Shown: piece after piece, positions 8,474 to 17,044 of the stretch
Layout: every line of letters starts with the position of its first letter
How positions within the stretch are numbered: position 1 is the stretch's first letter
Source: Roseateles terrae
GTDB lineage: Bacteria; Pseudomonadota; Gammaproteobacteria; Burkholderiales; Burkholderiaceae_C
Assembly: GCF_014192155.1 (NCBI RefSeq)
Contig: NZ_JACHXO010000001.1
Location: 1,204,069 to 1,268,068 of the forward strand
DNA: 64,000 nt
Reading direction: 5' to 3'
Position numbers and translations under genes: made by a program
The notes under the pieces: model-generated
Told to the model about the DNA's origin: nothing
The model's database searches: none
What the model saw: the letters and a program-made list of their open reading frames with translations, nothing else

Positions 8474-8698
8474 ATGAGCTCCATCGCCATGTCGGTCTTT
8501 CTTGACTCCGAGCCCGGAGAACTGGTCGAACTGCCTCACGCGGGCACCGGCCTCGAGCATCCCCTGGTGTTCGACAGCGCCGCGCGGGAGATCCAGCACC
8601 TCGCCGCCGAGGGGCGTGCGCAGGTGATCCAGCAGACCGTGCGGCAGATGGGCAGTGAGACGCTCATTGAAGAGATCACGTTCAAGCGCCTGATTTGA
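8474..8698 (+). CDS. small hypothetical protein
   Basis: A soluble acidic 74-residue protein with no signal or membrane segment. AAGAGGT lies before the ATG at 8474, which is why the longer frame from 8390 was not used. Codon use is like that of the neighbours. No family recognised; the sequence FDSAAREIQHLAAEGRAQVIQQTVRQMG looks like one or two helices. Confidence 0.6.
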   Translation: MSSIAMSVFLDSEPGELVELPHAGTGLEHPLVFDSAAREIQHLAAEGRAQVIQQTVRQMGSETLIEEITFKRLI

Positions 8699-8950
8699 GC
8701 GTTTTGAGGCTTTCCAGCATTTTTCGAACTCCTGAAGCAGGTTTTCCCAACCCCGGTTTTCGGGACACGGAATCCCCCGGCTGAGTGGTCGGGCAAAGCC
8801 GCCCGCGATTGATGGCGGTTCCCCGCCGGGGCTAGTATTGACTGCCCAAGTCCTGGGTAGAGGCCCTCTCCGAAGACCGTGCCGCAGCGGTCGCCCCACC
8901 AGGACCGATCCCTCGCTAACTCAGCCATTCCTGGCAGTCAGGAGCAGTCC

Positions 8951-9049
8951 ATGCTTGAAGTGATTGGCGCGATTCTTGTGGGGGCCTTTGCCCTCACCTT
9001 CGGGGTCCTGAGCGTTGGCCCCATGATGCTGAAACCTGAAGACGTCTGA
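8951..9049 (+). CDS. 32-residue single-span membrane protein
   Basis: The short frame encodes MLEVIGAILVGAFALTFGVL and then SVGPMMLKPEDV. Residues 4-23 are long and hydrophobic enough to span the membrane, with a short polar tail. CAGGAG lies 7-8 bases before the ATG. Small proteins of this type sit in the inner membrane as regulators or partners of larger complexes. Nothing shows its partner here; it could also be chance, but ribosome site, codon use and hydrophobic pattern agree. Confidence 0.5.
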   Translation: MLEVIGAILVGAFALTFGVLSVGPMMLKPEDV

Positions 9050-9252
9050 CGTCCCCCCTCCGCTTGAACGCGCCTCAGGCCGTTCAAGCGCCTCATTCTC
9101 TCCACCGCCGCCTCCGGGCCCTCTGCCCGCTCTCTGCGCGTGCTCTGCGCGTTCTCTGGGCGGTTGACGGCGGTTCTGTGCCGGCGCGCTTCCCATGTCT
9201 CGCGCGCTGCCTTCCCCCAGTGCAGGAATGAAGCTTGCCATCCAGGCAAGCC

Positions 9253-9990
9253 ATGAAACTCACCGTCCTCACCGTCAACCTCCACAAGGGATTCGGCTTC
9301 TTCAACCGTCGGTTCATCCTGCACGAGCTGCGTGAGGCGGTCCGGGCGGTGTCGGCGGATGTCGTCTTCCTCCAGGAAGTCCTGGGCGAGCATGAACTGC
9401 ATGCCGCGCGGGTGCCGACTTGGCCCCAGACCCCCCACTACGAATTCCTGGCGGACAGCCTCTGGAGTGACTTTGCCTACGGCCGCAATGCCGTCTATCC
9501 GCAGGGTCACCATGGCAACGCGCTGCTCTCTAAATTCGCCATCACCCGCCATGTGAACCACGACGTCTCGGTCGATGGTCCGGAGCGCCGCGGCCTGTTG
9601 CATAGCGTGCTGCGCCTGGAGGATGGCCGCTCGCTGCATGCGATTTGCGTGCATCTGGGTCTGCGCGAATCCCATCGCCAGCATCAGGTGGAGCGGCTCT
9701 GTCAGCTGATCAACAGTCTGCCGATGGATGAACCCGTCATCGTGGCGGGAGACTTCAACGACTGGCGTCAGCGCGCTCACAAGATGCTCAGCCGCTGTGC
9801 CGGTCTGGCCGAGGTGTTTGTGAAGGCCTACGGCGCTGCGGCGCGCACCTTCCCGTCCCGCTGGCCGCTGCTGCCGCTGGACCGCATCTACGTGCGCGGG
9901 GCCTCGGTCCAGAACCCCATCGTGCTGCCGCGGCAGCCCTGGTCCCACCTCTCGGACCATGCCCCTCTTGCTGCGGAGATTCGTTTATGA
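9253..9990 (+). CDS. ybhP: endonuclease/exonuclease/phosphatase family protein, YbhP-like
   Basis: A 245-residue protein of the EEP fold. Motifs in order: TVNLHKG near the start, VFLQEV (catalytic Glu) at about 40, GHHGNALLS, the [12 protein letters not shown] loop, VAGDFNDWR (catalytic Asp and Asn) at about 165, and SDHAPL (catalytic His) near the end. EEP enzymes cut phosphodiester bonds in nucleic acids or lipids. It is followed with a 4-base overlap by clsB and then ybhN, the gene order of E. coli ybhP-clsB-ybhN, so a role in phospholipid metabolism is likely. The ATG at 9253 was preferred to a TTG at 9235. Confidence 0.85.
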   Translation: MKLTVLTVNLHKGFGFFNRRFILHELREAVRAVSADVVFLQEVLGEHELHAARVPTWPQTPHYEFLADSLWSDFAYGRNAVYPQGHHGNALLSKFAITRHVNHDVSVDGPERRGLLHSVLRLEDGRSLHAICVHLGLRESHRQHQVERLCQLINSLPMDEPVIVAGDFNDWRQRAHKMLSRCAGLAEVFVKAYGAAARTFPSRWPLLPLDRIYVRGASVQNPIVLPRQPWSHLSDHAPLAAEIRL

Positions 9991-11288
9991 GCCTGAGACG
10001 ACCTGAATGGACCCAGGGCAACCACCTGGATCTGCTGGAAAACGGCGAGGAGTATTTCCCCGCCGTGTTTTCCGCCATCGAAGCGGCGCAGCGCGAGGTG
10101 CTGATCGAGACCTTCATTCTCTTTGAGGACAAGGTCGGCCTTGCCCTCAAGGACGTACTGGTGGCGGCGGCCCGCCGCGGGGTCGAGGTTCACATGACGG
10201 TGGACGGCTTCGGCTCCCCCACCCTGTCGCAGGGCTATGTCGGCGAACTGAACGACGCAGGGGTGAAGCTGCATGTCTTTGATCCGCCGCCCAAGCTGTC
10301 CCGCCGGCTCAAACCCTTCCGCCGCCTGCACCGCAAGATCGTCGTGGTCGACGGCCAGGTGGGGTTCATCGGCGGCATCAATTTTTCGGCGGACCATCTG
10401 CTGGACTTCGGACCCGAAGCGAAGCAGGACTATGCCGTCCGCATGCAAGGCCCGATCGTGGCCGACCTGCGCCGCGCCACCCGCAAGCTGATGGCGCCGG
10501 TGCTGCCCAGGCGTCGCTGGTGGCCCAGCCGCAAGGACGCCGATGCGGCCGACAGCCGTTTTCCCATGCCGCCGTTGCAGGGCGTGGCCAAGGGCATGAT
10601 CGTGACCCGCGACAATCAACGCCATCGCGATGACATCGAGCGGATGTACCGCCTGGCGCTGCATGCCGCCAAGGATGAGGTGATCATCGCCAATGCTTAT
10701 TTCTTCCCCGGGTACCGCCTGCTCAAGAGCATGCAACGGGCCGCGCAGCGCGGGGTGAAGGTCAACCTGATTCTGCAGGGGCAGCCCGACATTCCGGCGG
10801 CGCGCTTTGCGGCGCACATGGTCTACGACCTGCTGATGCAGTCCGGCGTACACATCTACGAATACTGTGAGCGGCCGATGCATGGCAAGGTCGCGCTGGT
10901 GGATGATGTCTGGGCCACCGTCGGCAGCAGCAACCTTGATCCACTGAGCCTCTCCCTGAATCTCGAGGCCAACCTGATCATCCAGGACGATGCCTTCAAC
11001 ACGGCGCTGCGCAACAAGCTCAACCGCCTGATGCGCGATGCCTGCGTCAAGCTGGAGCGCTCCCAGACCGCGGCCAACCGGTGGTGGTTCCGCCTGGGGG
11101 TCGGCGCGCTGATCTTCCATGTGATGCGCCACTTCCCCCGCTGGCTGGCGCGTCTGCCGGCGCGGCAGCAGGAGATCGTGCCCGCCGCGGAAACGCCGGT
11201 GGTGGTCAGCGCGTCCGAACATCCGTCCGCTCAGGCATGGCAATGGCAACAAGGCTTGAAGCGGCTGAGCCGCGAGCCGGCGGAGTGA
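9987..11288 (+). CDS. clsB: cardiolipin synthase B-type phospholipase D family enzyme
   Basis: A 433-residue protein with two phospholipase D HKD motifs: H115-K117-D122 (HRKIVVVDG, then GFIGGIN) and H299-K301-D306 (HGKVALVDD, then ATVGSSNLD). ClsB makes cardiolipin at the inner membrane by phosphatidyl transfer and lacks the two N-terminal membrane spans of ClsA; this protein also lacks them. A hydrophobic stretch near residues 365-380 may attach it to the membrane. ATGA overlap with ybhP shows translational coupling. Confidence 0.9.
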   Translation: MSLRRPEWTQGNHLDLLENGEEYFPAVFSAIEAAQREVLIETFILFEDKVGLALKDVLVAAARRGVEVHMTVDGFGSPTLSQGYVGELNDAGVKLHVFDPPPKLSRRLKPFRRLHRKIVVVDGQVGFIGGINFSADHLLDFGPEAKQDYAVRMQGPIVADLRRATRKLMAPVLPRRRWWPSRKDADAADSRFPMPPLQGVAKGMIVTRDNQRHRDDIERMYRLALHAAKDEVIIANAYFFPGYRLLKSMQRAAQRGVKVNLILQGQPDIPAARFAAHMVYDLLMQSGVHIYEYCERPMHGKVALVDDVWATVGSSNLDPLSLSLNLEANLIIQDDAFNTALRNKLNRLMRDACVKLERSQTAANRWWFRLGVGALIFHVMRHFPRWLARLPARQQEIVPAAETPVVVSASEHPSAQAWQWQQGLKRLSREPAE

Positions 11289-12205
11289 CGGCGCGGCGCC
11301 GTCCGGCCCTGGGCCGCTGGCTCGGTGCCGCCTTTGCGGCAGCGGTGCTGGCCTTGCTGGTATGGGCCGCACGCGCGGTGGATTGGGCGCAGGTGCGCAA
11401 CGCGCTTCAACAGGTGCCGCCCGGCACGCTGCTGCTGGCGGCACTGCTGTGCGCGGTCAGCCACCTCATCTACAGCACCTACGACCTGGTCGGCAAACGC
11501 TGGACAGGCCACCCCGTGGCCCCCCGGCGGGTGATGCTCATCACCTTCATCAGTTACGCCTTCAACCTCAACCTGGGTTCTCTGGTGGGGGCTTTTGCGA
11601 TCCGCCTGCGGCTGTACGCCCGCGAGGGTTTGCGACAGCCGGTGCCCACGCAGGTGCTGGCCCTGAGCCTGAGCACCAACTGGCTGGGATATGGCGTGCT
11701 CGCCGGCGGACTGTTTCTCGGCGGCTGGCTGGAACCTCCGCCGCAATGGCCGGTCAGCGGCACAGCACTGCAGGTGCTGGGCGGCATGATGTGGTTGATC
11801 GCCGGTGCTTACCTGGCACTGTGCCGGTGGGCGCCGCGGCGCGACTATGTGATCCGCGGCCATGAAATCGTGTTGCCTTCGATCCAGTTGGCCGGCCTGC
11901 AGCTGCTGGTCTCCGCAGCCAACTGGATGACCATCGGCCTGATCGTGCACGTGCTGCTGCAAGGCGCCGTGCCGTACGGGCACACGCTGGCGGTGCTGCT
12001 GGTGGCGGCGGTGGCGGGCGTGGTGGCACATGTGCCCGCCGGTCTGGGCGTGCTGGAAGCCGTGTTCGTCGCCCTGCTGGGGCCGACCCTGGGCGCACCG
12101 ACGGTCCTGGCCGCCCTCATCGCCTACCGGGCGCTTTACTACCTGATGCCCCTGGTCATTGCCGCGGTGGCCTACTTCACGCTGGAGGCGCGCAGCAGGC
12201 GATAG
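11243..12205 (+). CDS. ybhN: YbhN-like inner-membrane protein (LPG synthase TM / flippase-like family)
   Basis: A 320-residue multi-span protein with about seven or eight hydrophobic segments, in the UPF0104/LPG_synthase_TM family (PF03706). The family pattern is visible in SYAFNLNLGSLVGAFAIRLRLY and in VAHVPAGLGVLEAVFVAL near the end. E. coli YbhN is 318 residues and is encoded right after clsB, as here. Family members are thought to move lipids or support lipid-linked aminoacyl transfer. Start choice is uncertain: ATG 11243 has AGG 7 bases upstream but overlaps clsB by 46 bases, while a GTG at 11285 would give the classic 4-base overlap. Confidence 0.8.
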   Translation: MATRLEAAEPRAGGVTARRRPALGRWLGAAFAAAVLALLVWAARAVDWAQVRNALQQVPPGTLLLAALLCAVSHLIYSTYDLVGKRWTGHPVAPRRVMLITFISYAFNLNLGSLVGAFAIRLRLYAREGLRQPVPTQVLALSLSTNWLGYGVLAGGLFLGGWLEPPPQWPVSGTALQVLGGMMWLIAGAYLALCRWAPRRDYVIRGHEIVLPSIQLAGLQLLVSAANWMTIGLIVHVLLQGAVPYGHTLAVLLVAAVAGVVAHVPAGLGVLEAVFVALLGPTLGAPTVLAALIAYRALYYLMPLVIAAVAYFTLEARSRR

Positions 12206-12232
12206 GACGGGAGACTGGTGACTGCAGATGAA

Positions 12233-12267
12233 CGATTGGCGATTGGCGATTGGCGATCGTCGATTGG
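12233..12267. repeat. short tandem repeat of CGATTGG
   Basis: Three perfect copies of CGATTGG, one degenerate copy (CGATCGT) and a further perfect copy lie between the convergent ybhN and LuxR-type genes. Confidence 0.7.
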
Positions 12268-12272
12268 AGCGC

Positions 12273-12758
12273 TCAGTCTCGCCGCTCGTCCACCAGCGCG
12301 GCGGGCGGCGCCACCCCAAAGGCACTCGCATAAGCAAACACCATCGCCCCGCGCGAGCGCACACCCAGCTTGCAGTAAATGGTCTTGAGATAGGACCGCA
12401 CCGTGAATTCGCTCAGGCGCAACCGGTCCGCCACCTGTTTGGTCAGCAGCCCAAGACAGATCAGCTGCACGATCTGAAGTTCCCGCTGGGTGAGCAGGCG
12501 TCGCAGCGTGCCGGCCGCTTCTGCGTGGTCATCCCCTGCGGGATCGTCCTCCGGCACCAGCACATACCGATGCTCTCCCAGCTGGAAATGCGCCAGCTCC
12601 GCCCCGTGATACACCAGCCGCGCTCGGCCCTGCCCGGGATGTGATTGCTGGCGCGGGGTCTGTCCGTCCACACACAGCACGACGTAACGCCGGCCGTGCA
12701 GTTCGACGGTGCTGCAGCGTGCTCCGGTGCACGCGGCGGGGAGGTCAAGATCCATCAT
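12273..12758 (-). CDS. short LuxR-type DNA-binding regulator without receiver domain
   Basis: A 161-residue protein. Residues about 90-150 form a LuxR/GerE helix-turn-helix: LTQRELQIVQLICLGLLTKQ, then VADRLRLSEFTVRSYLKTIYCKLGV. The N-terminal 85 residues contain beta-like sequence (GRRYVVLCVDGQ, HRYVLVPEDDP) but no phospho-acceptor receiver or autoinducer domain is evident, so its signal is unknown. It stands alone, next to and divergent from the 13-23 kb cluster, and could control it; that is only position-based. The start at 12758 has GGGAG upstream; a second ATG follows directly at 12755. Confidence 0.8.
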   Translation of the reverse strand: MMDLDLPAACTGARCSTVELHGRRYVVLCVDGQTPRQQSHPGQGRARLVYHGAELAHFQLGEHRYVLVPEDDPAGDDHAEAAGTLRRLLTQRELQIVQLICLGLLTKQVADRLRLSEFTVRSYLKTIYCKLGVRSRGAMVFAYASAFGVAPPAALVDERRD

Positions 12759-13073
12759 GAGCGGATGCTCCCTGCTGGGGATCAGGGGCGCGATTGTCAA
12801 CGCGTCCGTGCGCTACCGTACAGCTTCAGACTGGGGGGGCCGACGCCATCGCGCCCCCGCGATCGAGTGCCCCCGTCTGAGGACGTGCGGCCGGGCGCCT
12901 TCCCCTGCAGGGCCCCATCCGCCGGCCCTCAACCGCGCCGGTGCTGATGCGCGCCCGCCGCTGCACGTGCGCGCCGGGGCGCCCGCCAAGTCGCGGATTG
13001 AGGGGTCGCACCGCGCTGCCTAGAGTGCCTTTCATGCGGCGTCTGCCGCGATGGATTGCGCAGGAGGCTCAAG
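12759..13073. other. intergenic region between divergent regulator and eight-gene cluster
   Basis: This 315-base GC-rich gap holds the promoters of the LuxR-type gene and of the cluster. A TTGACA box lies on the minus strand at 12795-12800 but no good -10 follows. CAGGAGG near 13061-13067 is the ribosome site of the first cluster gene. No PIP box is present here. Confidence 0.4.
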
Positions 13074-14390
13074 ATGCTCAACCCCTTCGACAGTGCCGAG
13101 GATCTGGCGCTTGACGGTGACCTGGCCACGGACGGTGGTGATGCGCTGTCGCACGGCGACGGTTTCGAGGACGAGGCGCTCGGCGACGGCTTTGAAGCCT
13201 CCGACGGATTCGAGAACGACGGCATGGACAGTGCCGACGGCTTCAGCGCCGACGGCTATGACGCCGGAGATGGCTTCAACGAAGACGGTTTCGGTGGCGA
13301 TGGCTTCCAGAGCGATTCGTTCGGCGCCGATGCCTACAGCGCCGATGCCTACAGCGCTGACGACGCTGCGCACGGCGATGGCCTGGATGGCGGGACGCAT
13401 CGGGGAGATATGGACCTCTGGAACGCCTTTGAAGAGGAAGTCGCCGACGGTCTGGACGCCGCGGAAGAAGATGAGTTCATCGGCCGCCTGCTCGGCGGGC
13501 TGGGGCGCGTGGGCGGCATGCTGATGCGCCGCGCCGGTGGCGTGCAAGGCATTGCACGCACAGCCGGCAACGTCGCCAGGGGCGCTCGCCGGGTCGGCCA
13601 GATCGCCGGCCAGGCCGGTCGGCTGGCGGGCCGCGTCTCCCCCGCGGCCAGCGCCGCTGCCAGGCTCGCCCGCCTGCTCGGCGCCCCAGGATTGGCCTCC
13701 GGGCTGGACACCGTGAGTCGCGGCGCCCGCACCGCCGCACAGATCGGCCGTCGGGCCAGTGGCCTGGCGGGCGGCGTCGGACGCGCGGCCGCCGGTTTCG
13801 GCTCCACCGTCCAGGGTCTGGGTCAGGCCGCCGACAGCGGCCAGGCCCTGCTGGCGCAACTCAGCCAGCTGATCGGCGGCGGCGGTGATGAGTTCGATGA
13901 CTTCGACGCGATGGCCGACCTCTACGACGACGGTGTCGACGAAGCCCTGCCCGGCATGGTGGCCATGGCCGCTCGCGCCGCGGCGCGAGGACTGGGATTC
14001 CAGAACCTCGCCCATCTCGGTCAGGCCGGCCGACGCGCCCTCGTGCGCGGCGTGGCCGCCGCCGCCCGCGAGCTGATGCGCAGCCGCGACCCGCAAGCCA
14101 TTCGGCAGCTGCCCCGACTGACCCATGCCGCGGGCCGCACCGCCGCGCGCACCGCCCCCACGCCGCAGCAGGCCACCCAGCGCATCCGGCGGGCCCTGCC
14201 GCGCACCGCACGCCGCGTGGCCACCCAGCCCCAGGCGCTGCCCCCCGCCACTCGCAGCCGGCCGGCCAGCGTGGCCTCGCCGGTGGGCCGCGCCCGAAAC
14301 CTCGGCCGCGGCCATCGCCCGCGGGCCGTCGTCGGCCAGCGCAGCTTCAAGATCGATGGCCCGGTCACCGTGACCATCTCGCCCCGGTGA
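13074..14390 (+). CDS. acidic/basic bipartite low-complexity protein, cluster gene 1
   Basis: A 438-residue protein of no recognised family. Residues 1-125 are strongly acidic with repeated DGF, DGY and DAYSAD units (phenylalanine or tyrosine every 5-9 residues). Then comes EDEFIGRLLGGLGRVGG and a long Gly/Ala/Arg region to about 265, a second acidic patch (DEFDDFDAMADLYDDG), and an Arg/Ala/Pro-rich basic tail ending GPVTVTISPR. The next gene encodes a paralogue with the same order of blocks and tail. Charge separation suggests electrostatic self-assembly or binding of nucleic acid or a shell; this is inference. CAGGAGG precedes the ATG. No signal peptide. Confidence 0.75.
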   Translation: MLNPFDSAEDLALDGDLATDGGDALSHGDGFEDEALGDGFEASDGFENDGMDSADGFSADGYDAGDGFNEDGFGGDGFQSDSFGADAYSADAYSADDAAHGDGLDGGTHRGDMDLWNAFEEEVADGLDAAEEDEFIGRLLGGLGRVGGMLMRRAGGVQGIARTAGNVARGARRVGQIAGQAGRLAGRVSPAASAAARLARLLGAPGLASGLDTVSRGARTAAQIGRRASGLAGGVGRAAAGFGSTVQGLGQAADSGQALLAQLSQLIGGGGDEFDDFDAMADLYDDGVDEALPGMVAMAARAAARGLGFQNLAHLGQAGRRALVRGVAAAARELMRSRDPQAIRQLPRLTHAAGRTAARTAPTPQQATQRIRRALPRTARRVATQPQALPPATRSRPASVASPVGRARNLGRGHRPRAVVGQRSFKIDGPVTVTISPR

Positions 14391-14447
14391 GGCGCCGCCG
14401 CAACCGCACGCCCGCCCTGTGTTCCCCCTTTTTCCTGGAGCCTCACC

Positions 14448-15608
14448 ATGGACCGCTTTGAAACCGACCTGATGGAAGACCTGATGGCTGACGCCGCCGA
14501 AGGCCCCGCGCGCAGCGCGATGGACGGCTTTGATGAATACGACGGTTATGACGACGACGGCTTCGATGCCGACGGCGGCGACGAGGGTGATGACGAGTTC
14601 ATCGGCCGCCTGCTCGGGGGCCTCGGCGGGATCGCCGGCCGCCTGCTGGGCGGCGGCGGCGGCGGTGGAGGCGGCGACGGCTTCGATGAATTCGACGAAG
14701 GCGACGGCTTCGAAGCCGCCGATGAATTCGACGAGGACGACGGTTTCGACGACTTCGATGCTGATGGCTATGACAGCCCCGCGGCCAGTTTCGATGACGG
14801 CGACGCGATGGAAGAGGCCGTCGCCGATGCCCTGGATGCCGACGACGGTGACGAGTTCTTCCGCCGGATCGCGCGCCTGGCTCGCGGCGCGGTGAATGTG
14901 GCTCGCCGTGTCGGCCAGGGGGTCGGCCAGGTGGCGCGTGTGGTGGGCCCGATCGCCAGCATGATCCCCATCCCGCAGGCACAGGCGATTGGCCGCATCG
15001 CCAATATCGCCGGCCGCCTGCTGGCCGATGGTGCCGATGAGTTCGAGGCCTTCGACGAACTGGTGGATGGCCTGGACGAAGACGGCATCGACGCCGCCGC
15101 CCCGGTGCTGGCTGGGATGGTCATCCGTCGCGCCCTGCCCGGCGTGGCCCGTGCGGCGCGGCCGGTGCGTCGCGCTGCGGTCCGCGCCGTCAGCCAGGCG
15201 GTGCGCACGGCGGTGCGCCGTCAGGGTCCGACCGCTGCACGCGCCGTGGCCCGCACGGTGCGCGCCACGCAGCGTGTGGTGCAGCGCCGGCGTCTGCCGG
15301 CCCGCCAGGCCGTGACCGTCGTGCGCCGCGCCACCCAGGCGGTCGCCCGCCGGCCCCAGGCAGTGCGCCGTCTGGCGCGGCCGCTGGTGCCCACCGCGCG
15401 GCGGGTGACACCGCAGGGCCAGGCGGCCCGCGTCGTCGCCCGGACCGTGGCCCCTGTGGCCCGCCGCGCCGCTGCGGTGGTGGCCCGTCCCGGAGCGGCG
15501 CGGCTGCCGGCCGCACGGGCTCACGGCATGGGCCACGTCTGCGCCGCCTGCCGGGGACGCCGCATCCGCATCCTGCGCGGCCCGGTGACGATCTCCATCG
15601 GCCGCTGA
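14448..15608 (+). CDS. acidic/basic bipartite low-complexity protein, cluster gene 2 (paralogue of gene 1)
   Basis: A 386-residue protein. Blocks in order: acidic DGFDEYDGYDDDGFDADGG at about 25-45, DDEFIGRLLGGLGG then a Gly-rich run, a second acidic Phe/Asp stretch to about 125, helical GAVNVARRVGQGVGQVARVV, DEFEAFDELVDGLDEDGID, and an Arg-rich tail of about 170 residues. That tail has a CAAC pair (HVCAACRG, two Cys three apart) and ends GPVTISIGR. The shared DEFIGRLLGGLG core and PVT(V)-I-S tail mark it as a paralogue of the preceding protein. The tail with Cys-x-x-Cys is absent from the first copy. TGGAG precedes the ATG; the gap to gene 1 is 57 bases. Confidence 0.75.
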   Translation: MDRFETDLMEDLMADAAEGPARSAMDGFDEYDGYDDDGFDADGGDEGDDEFIGRLLGGLGGIAGRLLGGGGGGGGGDGFDEFDEGDGFEAADEFDEDDGFDDFDADGYDSPAASFDDGDAMEEAVADALDADDGDEFFRRIARLARGAVNVARRVGQGVGQVARVVGPIASMIPIPQAQAIGRIANIAGRLLADGADEFEAFDELVDGLDEDGIDAAAPVLAGMVIRRALPGVARAARPVRRAAVRAVSQAVRTAVRRQGPTAARAVARTVRATQRVVQRRRLPARQAVTVVRRATQAVARRPQAVRRLARPLVPTARRVTPQGQAARVVARTVAPVARRAAAVVARPGAARLPAARAHGMGHVCAACRGRRIRILRGPVTISIGR

Positions 15609-15683
15609 GCCCCTGGCCGCAAGCCCCCTGCCCCTCGCCGCCCCACCCTCCCGCAAGCCCGCCGCCCGCGCCCGGACACCACC

Positions 15684-16943
15684 ATGGACACCCGCCGCTT
15701 CCTGCAGACCAAAATGGCCGGGCTCGCCGCCCGCATGAGCCGGCTGGCCCGCATCGACAACGCATTTGTCGGCCTGCGTCCGCAGGACCTGCCGTATGCA
15801 CCGTCGCCGGAACATTTCCGGGTGGCCAACCAGCGGCTGCACAAGGTCGAGCAGCGCATCCGCACCCGCTTCGCGCAGCTGCGTCATCACTGGCAGGACC
15901 AGCCCGTGCAGCGGACGCTGATCGACATGGCGCTGGTGGAGCGGGAGCTGGACCGCGCCCGTCGGCTCTTCGGCATGTTCTACGAAGTGTTTGCGCAGCG
16001 CGGCACCAGCTTCGGCCCGGCGCTCAGCGCGCACGACACCATCGCCCAGGACTGCTACGTGGCCGTGCGGGAAGCCGCGCCGCGCATCTTCGACGGGCCG
16101 CTGCTCAAGCCGGTCTGCTACATGGAGCACGGCTATTCGCCGGCCACCATGCGGCGCGGCGTGGCACTCTCCCGGCTGCTGGGCGAAGCCAACCCCTTCC
16201 CGCTGATCCGCATCCCCTGGGACCGTGACCAGCCCTGGCAGAGCGTGTTCCTCCACGAGGTGGCCCACAACCTGCAGGCAGACCTGGGCATCTGGCAGGA
16301 GAACCGGCAGGCAGTGGTGCGGCGCGTCATCGGTCAGTTGCGGGACCCGTTCCTGGCCACCGTCTACGGCCGCTGGCACAAGGAGATCTTTGCCGACCTG
16401 GCGGCCATCCTGCTGGGCGGGCCAGCGGCGGCCTGGGGCATGGCGGACTTTCTGGCCCACCCGGCGCCGCGCACCATGACCTACCGCCCGGGCGGCGCGC
16501 ATCCCACCGCCTACCTGCGGGTCTACCTGCTGGCAGAAATGATGCGCCGCCTGGGCTTCACCCGGGACGCGACGCGGCTGCTGCGGGTCTGGCAGACCCT
16601 CTACCAACGCGACGGCCCCAACCGCATCCCGCCAGCGCTGGTGCAGAGCGTGCCGCGCCTGGTGCCTGAAGTGGTGGACGAGATCGCCTTCCAGACACGC
16701 CGCAATCTGGCCCAGCGGGCCCTGGTGGACGTGATCCCGTTCCGCCGCGAGGACGAAGCGGCCATCCGCGCCGGCGCTGCGCGGCTGCGGGAAGGCCGTC
16801 CCACGGAGTTGCCGCCGCGCCACCTGGTCAGTGCGGCCCATTACGCCCTGGAAGCCGGCCGGGTGCAGCCCACCGACCTGGCCCACCGAGTGACCCGCGA
16901 ACTGATTGCGCTGGGCCGGGAGAGCCTCCAGGCCGCGGCCTGA
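15684..16943 (+). CDS. putative zinc metallopeptidase-like protein, cluster gene 3
   Basis: A 419-residue soluble protein. The segment FLHEVAHNLQADLGIW holds a HEXXH zinc motif near residue 191 and is followed about 45 residues later by KEIFADLAAILLGGPAA, where Glu or Asp could be the third zinc ligand, as in ExxAD-type zincins. The N-terminal part is helical and Arg-rich and contains FEVFAQR-like and CYMEHGYSP elements. No signal peptide, so action in the cytoplasm or after another export route. I do not recognise the family; the motif makes a protease plausible, perhaps one that processes the two bipartite proteins encoded just before it. Ribosome site weak. Confidence 0.7.
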   Translation: MDTRRFLQTKMAGLAARMSRLARIDNAFVGLRPQDLPYAPSPEHFRVANQRLHKVEQRIRTRFAQLRHHWQDQPVQRTLIDMALVERELDRARRLFGMFYEVFAQRGTSFGPALSAHDTIAQDCYVAVREAAPRIFDGPLLKPVCYMEHGYSPATMRRGVALSRLLGEANPFPLIRIPWDRDQPWQSVFLHEVAHNLQADLGIWQENRQAVVRRVIGQLRDPFLATVYGRWHKEIFADLAAILLGGPAAAWGMADFLAHPAPRTMTYRPGGAHPTAYLRVYLLAEMMRRLGFTRDATRLLRVWQTLYQRDGPNRIPPALVQSVPRLVPEVVDEIAFQTRRNLAQRALVDVIPFRREDEAAIRAGAARLREGRPTELPPRHLVSAAHYALEAGRVQPTDLAHRVTRELIALGRESLQAAA

Positions 16944-17044
16944 AGCAACCACTGGCCTTGCCGTCCATGACACCGACAACTCCGACGACATCGACGACCC
17001 TGATGCCCACGGCCCGCCCCAAGTCCCCGACACCGAGGTGAACC

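Noticed and set aside
12795-12800. TTGACA as -35 box of the LuxR-type gene
   Set aside because: No acceptable -10 element is found 16-18 bases downstream.
13032-17033. 1333-codon minus-strand open frame opposite the unknown cluster
   Set aside because: Long antisense frames are common in GC-rich coding DNA. This one crosses several plus-strand genes and the gaps between them, has no ribosome site and mirrors their codon bias.
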